Below are positions 43,070 through 46,795 of a DNA stretch of 46,795 nucleotides, piece after piece. Position 1 is the first letter of the stretch; the number at the start of each line of letters is the position of its first letter. The DNA is from an uncultured Acholeplasmataceae bacterium (lineage in GTDB: Bacteria; Bacillota_I; Bacilli_A; Acholeplasmatales; Acholeplasmataceae). The stretch is taken from assembly GCA_927441705.1 (NCBI GenBank), contig CAKMKH010000009.1:1-46795 (forward strand). Direction: 5' to 3'. The notes beneath the pieces were generated by a model. It searched no databases. It saw nothing but the letters and a program-made list of their open reading frames with translations, and was not told the DNA's origin. Both the position numbers and the translations under genes were made by a program.

Positions 43070-43407
43070 ACTTCTTCCTCCGATATCGATGCATTTACAT
43101 CATTAATCATTTCCAACCATGCTTCTTTTAAAGCTTCTAAAATTTCAATGCCTTGTTCATTGAGTTTGTAATACTTTCTCGGTCTACTTTCAGTTGTATC
43201 CCAAATTGAATCTAGAAGTCCTTGTTGATCAAGTCTTCTTAGTAGAGGATATAACGTACCAGCTTCTATATTGACATTTTTATCATTAAGAACTTGTAAT
43301 AGACTATATCCATATTGCATTTCTTTAAGCGCATGAAGTACAATCATAATTTGTGTACCTCTTTTTAACTCGTTAATCATGTTGTCTAGCAAACTTTGAT
43401 TTTCCAT
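43066..43407 (-). CDS. PadR-family transcriptional regulator
   Basis: The 113-residue winged-helix protein has the PadR pattern: IMIVLHALKEMQYGYSLLQVL, EAGTLYPLLRRLDQQG, and the wing PRKYYKLNEQG. The start at 43407 follows GAGGTGAT; the in-frame start at 43443 lies before that and overlaps the promoter. It forms an operon with the HAAS membrane protein, and a palindrome sits inside its promoter spacer. Confidence 0.88.
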   Translation of the reverse strand: MENQSLLDNMINELKRGTQIMIVLHALKEMQYGYSLLQVLNDKNVNIEAGTLYPLLRRLDQQGLLDSIWDTTESRPRKYYKLNEQGIEILEALKEAWLEMINDVNASISEEEV

Positions 43408-43426
43408 GAGTATCACCTCTGATGTT

Positions 43427-43456
43427 ATTATACTGTATGACATACACTATTGTCAA
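43427..43456 (-). promoter_or_regulatory. PadR promoter with operator in the spacer
   Basis: On the minus strand TTGACA (43456-43451), 18 nt and TATAAT (43432-43427). The 13-bp palindrome TGTATGACATACA (43434-43446) lies between the boxes and fits the ATGT-ACAT style of PadR operators. Confidence 0.75.
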
Positions 43457-43544
43457 TACTATATTATTATTTTTTTTAAATTGTTAATTTTTTGATTACT
43501 TTATGCTTTTTTAAACATAATTTTTCTTATGTAAAGCCTTTTCA

Positions 43545-43573
43545 TTGTAATTTTTTGAGTAAGGCTCTATAAT
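43545..43573 (+). promoter_or_regulatory. Promoter of the nitroreductase gene
   Basis: TTGTAA (43545-43550), 17 nt and TATAAT (43568-43573), 51 bp before the start codon at 43624. Confidence 0.65.
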
Positions 43574-43623
43574 AAAGTTAAGAAAACATTTGAGTTTTTT
43601 TAAAATTTTTGTGGAGGTTATTT

Positions 43624-44445
43624 ATGTCTAATGTAATTAAAGAAAGAAAATCTGTAAGAACTTATCAAAAGAAAAGTTTAACTGAAAAAGACTTATTAGC
43701 AGTTCAAAAAGTAGTGAAAGCTTATAATGAAAATAAAGGTTTCTTTGGTCATGAAGTAAAATTACAATTTTTTGAAAAGCCTTTTGTCGATCAAGAAAGC
43801 AAAATAAAAATTGGAACTTATGGGTTTATTACTAATCCGCCAAGTTTTATTGCAGGTTGTGTGCATAATTCTTTTTATGGTATGGTTGATTATGGTTACA
43901 TCTTTGAGAATATGATTTTAGCATTAACCGAACATAAATTATCAACAGTTTGGATTGGTGGAACTTTTGATCGTAAAACTTTTGATTTTATGCAAAAAGA
44001 TCATGAAATAGTCCCAACAATCACACCAGTTGGTTATGAAGATCATGATAAATCTTCAAAAGAGTTAGATGTTAGAGAACACATTCATGCTGATCATAGA
44101 GAGCCATTTGAAACTTTATTCTTTGATGATTCTCTAGAAAAACCTTTGTCAGAAAGTCATCAACTAGCTAAAATTTTAGAATATGTTAGATTAGCTCCTT
44201 CTGCTGATAATAAACAACCATGGCGTGTACTTGTAAAACGAAATAATATTCATTTTTACTTGCATCGCACACTAGCTTACCAAGAAAGTTTAGATTTTGA
44301 CGTACAGGCAATTGATATGGGTATTTCATTATCGCATTTTATAAAAGGACTAGAAGAACAAAAAATGACTTATAAAGTTACTAATGATTATATTAATGTT
44401 GATCTTCCTGAATTAGAATATGCATTTACAGTAAAACTCTCTTAA
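43624..44445 (+). CDS. Nitroreductase-family flavoprotein
   Basis: The 273-residue protein has the nitroreductase N-terminal motif (KERKSVRTYQKKSLTE, residues 5-20) and later PSADNKQPWRVLVKR for FMN binding. The length and the second-half motif placement resemble the TM1586-type two-subdomain nitroreductases. Such enzymes reduce quinones or nitroaromatics with NAD(P)H. It could therefore complement the mhq-like cassette at 23 kb, though it is not linked to it. The start at 43624 follows GGAGG, while the in-frame ATG at 43609 lies before that SD. It is monocistronic. Confidence 0.82.
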   Translation: MSNVIKERKSVRTYQKKSLTEKDLLAVQKVVKAYNENKGFFGHEVKLQFFEKPFVDQESKIKIGTYGFITNPPSFIAGCVHNSFYGMVDYGYIFENMILALTEHKLSTVWIGGTFDRKTFDFMQKDHEIVPTITPVGYEDHDKSSKELDVREHIHADHREPFETLFFDDSLEKPLSESHQLAKILEYVRLAPSADNKQPWRVLVKRNNIHFYLHRTLAYQESLDFDVQAIDMGISLSHFIKGLEEQKMTYKVTNDYINVDLPELEYAFTVKLS

Positions 44446-44458
44446 TTGAGAGTTTTAC
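44431..44458 (+). terminator. Terminator overlapping the end of the nitroreductase gene
   Basis: The perfect stem GTAAAACTCTC / GAGAGTTTTAC spans the stop codon; its T tail is short (TTTAT). Confidence 0.65.
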
Positions 44459-44568
44459 TTTATCTTTTGGTCATTAAATGATAAAATGTGAGTTAGATAA
44501 AGACACAAATCATTATCTATTTTACAGTTACATGTGTGTCGTGTAGCTGTTTTTTAAAAGGTGAGTTT

Positions 44569-45261
44569 ATGTATCATTTACTAAGTAAATATTACGATCA
44601 ACTTTTTAAATTTAATCCTAAACTCAAAGACTTTCTTTTTCCGTTTGTCACAAAATCTGGTGAAGCACTAGATTTAGGATGTGGAACTGGACGCCTAACT
44701 AATGTAATTGATGAACTTGACATGCGCGTTAAAGGTATCGACTTGGATTCTGCTATGATAGATATAGCTCATGCAAAATATCCCCAACTTAATTTTAAAA
44801 CTGAAGATATGATTGAATATATGAAAAACCCAGCCCAAACATATGATTTAATCACATGTTTTGGAAATACAATTGTACATCTAGAACATCATGTATTGAG
44901 TCAATTATTCTTACAAGTAAAACTACTTCTAAATAAAAATAAATATTTTGTTATTCAACTTTTAAATTATCAAAACATTTTAAAAGAAAAGCCTGATAGT
45001 CTCCCAGATTTAATGCATGACAATCTTTTATTAAAAAGAAACTATACATATTTTAAAGATTATATTATGTTTCAAACTATATTATTTGATAATGATGATG
45101 TATATGAGCTAGGTGAAACAAAAATTTATCCATACACACATATGCATTTAATGGATTTAGCTCAACAAAATGGGTTTGAAGTTGAAATTTATGGTCATGT
45201 TGATTTTAGTCCTTATCAATATGATAATTCTCACGTTTATTTAGTTTTTAAAAAAATATAA
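44569..45261 (+). CDS. Class I SAM-dependent methyltransferase
   Basis: The 230-residue protein has the class I SAM-binding start ALDLGCGTGRLTNVI (residues 38-52), the acidic end of strand two (KGIDLDSAMIDIA) and the motif around DLITCFGNTIVHL. The substrate is unknown. The start at 44569 (MYHLLSKYYDQLF) follows AGGTGA; the in-frame ATG at 44536 lies before that SD. It is cotranscribed with the cyclophilin gene 12 nt downstream. Confidence 0.85.
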   Translation: MYHLLSKYYDQLFKFNPKLKDFLFPFVTKSGEALDLGCGTGRLTNVIDELDMRVKGIDLDSAMIDIAHAKYPQLNFKTEDMIEYMKNPAQTYDLITCFGNTIVHLEHHVLSQLFLQVKLLLNKNKYFVIQLLNYQNILKEKPDSLPDLMHDNLLLKRNYTYFKDYIMFQTILFDNDDVYELGETKIYPYTHMHLMDLAQQNGFEVEIYGHVDFSPYQYDNSHVYLVFKKI

Positions 45262-45273
45262 AAGGAGTATTTT

Positions 45274-45801
45274 ATGAATTATAGAAATTATTTAGGTCCA
45301 GACAATCCTGTCGTGACTATTGAAGTTAAAAAATTTGGAACCATCGTATTAGAGTTGTTCTATCAAATAGCACCCAACACGGTAAATAATTTTATATCAC
45401 TTATTGAAAAAGATTATTACAAAGATTTGATTTTCCATCGTATTATTCCTGGATTCATGATTCAAGGTGGTGCTGGCAGAGAAGTCAAATCGATTGTAGG
45501 TGAATTTTCTAGCAATGGCCATGAAAATCCACTTATGCATACAAGAGGTGTCATTTCAATGGCAAGAACAAATGATCCTAATTCAGCATCTTCTCAATTC
45601 TTCATCATGCATAAAGACTCATCGCATTTAGATGGTTCATATGCAGCATTTGGTGGTGTCATCTTAGGTATTGAAGTCATCGATAAAATTGCAGAACAGC
45701 CTAGAGATGTAAGAGATCGTCCATATGATGATATTGTTATTGAAAGTATTACTGTTGATACTAAAAAAAAGGTTTATCCTAGACCTGAATTACATTTATA
45801 A
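45274..45801 (+). CDS. Cyclophilin-type peptidyl-prolyl cis-trans isomerase
   Basis: The 175-residue protein has the cyclophilin core: FHRIIPGFMIQGG (catalytic Arg), GVISMARTNDPNSASSQFFI, and LDGSYAAFGGV. There is no signal peptide, so it acts in the cytoplasm as a folding helper. AAGGAG precedes the ATG. It follows the methyltransferase gene by 12 nt and ends in a perfect terminator. Confidence 0.92.
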   Translation: MNYRNYLGPDNPVVTIEVKKFGTIVLELFYQIAPNTVNNFISLIEKDYYKDLIFHRIIPGFMIQGGAGREVKSIVGEFSSNGHENPLMHTRGVISMARTNDPNSASSQFFIMHKDSSHLDGSYAAFGGVILGIEVIDKIAEQPRDVRDRPYDDIVIESITVDTKKKVYPRPELHL

Positions 45802-45829
45802 ACACAAGAGAAAATCTTGTGTTTTTTTT
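45801..45829 (+). terminator. Terminator of the methyltransferase-cyclophilin operon
   Basis: The perfect stem AACACAAGA / TCTTGTGTT is followed by eight Ts. Confidence 0.8.
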
Positions 45830-45972
45830 ATAATTTTAATCAAAAAAACAACTATTTATAATGTAAATAAATGTAAGATTTTTCTGATAACACTTTCATG
45901 TAAAATCATACCTGTCAAGTCTTTATTTTAAAAAAATAATTGATATAATGAATGCACAAGGTAGGTGAGAAC

Positions 45973-46795
45973 ATGGATGAATATAAATTACATCGTCATA
46001 TTTTATGTATAGATCTAAAAAGTTTTTATGCATCCGTGGAGTGCGCTGTCAGAAATCTTGATCCTTTTAAAACACCTTTAGTTGTTGCTGATGTCGGTCG
46101 AGGTGGAGGCTCTATTGTCTTAGCAGTTTCACCTTACTTAAAAACACTTGGAATTCCTAGTAGACTTAGATTCTATGAACTTCCAGAAGAGATTGATATG
46201 ATTGTAGCTAAGCCAAGAATGAGTCTTTATTTGGAATATTCTGCTAAGATTATCGAGATCTATTTAAAGTTCATTTCCGAAGAAGATTTATATGTTTATT
46301 CCGTTGATGAAGCGTTCTTGGACGTGACCGAATATCTCACTTATTACAATTTAACAGATCTTGAACTTGCAAAAAAAATATTGCAGACAATTTATCAAGA
46401 AACTAAATTGTTTGCAACTGTGGGTATTGGACCTAATATGTTAATTTCTAAATTAGCGCTTGATATTGAATCAAAAAAAGCACCAGATTTTATCGCGAAA
46501 TGGACCTACGATGATATCCCGAAAAAGCTTTGGCCAATTGAACCATTAAGTGAAATGTGGGGCATTGGTTACCATATGCAAAAAAACTTAAATCGACTTG
46601 GTTTAGTTAAAATAGGAGATATCGCCAATTATAGTTCTTTGGAATTAAAAAAACAATTTGGAATTTTAGGTGAGGAACTTTACTACCATACGCATGGAAT
46701 TGACATGAGCATGATTCAACATAAACAAAATGTAAGAGCTAAGAGTAAGAGCTATGGCATTGGTCAAACACTATTTTCAGACTATTATGTTCCTG
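45973..46795 (+). CDS. Y-family DNA polymerase (UvrX/DinB-like), 3' end outside window
   Basis: The frame is open from ATG 45973 to the window end (274 codons), so the little-finger domain is missing from view. The palm motifs are present: HILCIDLKSFYASVECAVRN near the start (first Asp) and YVYSVDEAFLDVTEY (second acidic pair). An HhH region (LSEMWGIGYHMQKNLNRLGL) follows. These error-prone polymerases copy past DNA damage. The form is nearer to the YqjW/UvrX group than to DinB, a tentative call. TAGGTGAG precedes the ATG and TATAAT is at 45944-45949. No clear LexA box is seen. Confidence 0.88.
   Translation, partial: MDEYKLHRHILCIDLKSFYASVECAVRNLDPFKTPLVVADVGRGGGSIVLAVSPYLKTLGIPSRLRFYELPEEIDMIVAKPRMSLYLEYSAKIIEIYLKFISEEDLYVYSVDEAFLDVTEYLTYYNLTDLELAKKILQTIYQETKLFATVGIGPNMLISKLALDIESKKAPDFIAKWTYDDIPKKLWPIEPLSEMWGIGYHMQKNLNRLGLVKIGDIANYSSLELKKQFGILGEELYYHTHGIDMSMIQHKQNVRAKSKSYGIGQTLFSDYYVP

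Noticed and set aside
45725-45931. 68-codon ORF at the end of the cyclophilin gene
   Set aside because: It is a frame shadow of the cyclophilin gene that runs through the strong terminator at 45801.
1-46795. tRNA, rRNA, CRISPR arrays and known riboswitches
   Set aside because: No tRNA T-arm pattern with a matching acceptor stem, no spaced direct repeats and no riboswitch core that I could recognise by eye; a covariance-model scan would be the decisive test.

Overview
This is a low-GC bacterial stretch of about 46.8 kb. Small genes are tightly packed into short operons, with strong AGGAGG-type ribosome binding sites, many intrinsic terminators with long T tails, and several TTGACA/TATAAT promoters. 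TGA is used as a stop codon (for example at 7189-7191) and Trp is written TGG, so the standard code applies. The gene set (InlB-repeat lipoproteins, L-lactate dehydrogenase, VanZ, PadR/HAAS pairs, extended RsmH, a Y-family polymerase) suits a Firmicutes/Tenericutes lineage such as Acholeplasmatales or Izemoplasmatales. That placement is inferred from composition and protein flavour, because no rRNA or tRNA was seen.

Region 1 (1-1929) is the 5' part of a large surface lipoprotein with seven InlB-type repeats and then RCC1-like repeats. Region 2 (1997-9407) is accessory DNA. It starts with a compact mobile-element-like module (replisome organizer, small KGG/terminase-small-like protein, unknown protein, Xre repressor, large serine recombinase) arranged around a divergent control region with a consensus promoter and repeated operator-like sites. 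Next comes a three-gene operon of unknowns ending in an HNH-like protein, then two tiny hydrophobic ORFs, then a lone 508-residue protein that appears to join TerB-like and SAP-like parts to a FokI-like PD-(D/E)xK nuclease domain.

Region 3 (9887-16171) has an Mpv17-like membrane protein, an extended RsmH-type methyltransferase, an RluF/RsuA-type pseudouridine synthase behind a 20-codon leader ORF, and a TetR-MFS-glycosyltransferase-like operon with a clear promoter and operator. Region 4 (16246-22309, minus strand) has a membrane-anchored endonuclease/exonuclease/phosphatase-family protein, an ArsR-like regulator/PLDc_N/ABC transporter operon, a baeRF3-type protein and a DUF4256 protein.

Region 5 (22494-26942, plus strand) has a GNAT enzyme, a quinone-stress cassette resembling mhqO-mhqR-mhqD, and a tandem-GNAT/PIG-L deacetylase pair. 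Region 6 (26986-40230, mostly minus) has a PadR/HAAS-DUF4097 pair, a QueG-LDH-GH13-VOC operon, a TPM-like lipoprotein (plus strand) behind a second leader ORF, an RluA-type synthase, a GH18 lipoprotein, glutamate dehydrogenase, GMP reductase, and two overlapping membrane-protein genes (a triplicated W-rich protein and VanZ). Region 7 (40381-46795) has membrane proteins, an EamA transporter, a second PadR/HAAS pair, a nitroreductase, a methyltransferase, a cyclophilin and a Y-family DNA polymerase cut by the window end.

The observations most worth following up are the lone FokI-like nuclease, the structure-free serine-recombinase element, and two short SD-led leader ORFs placed so that they would translate downstream genes lacking their own Shine-Dalgarno.
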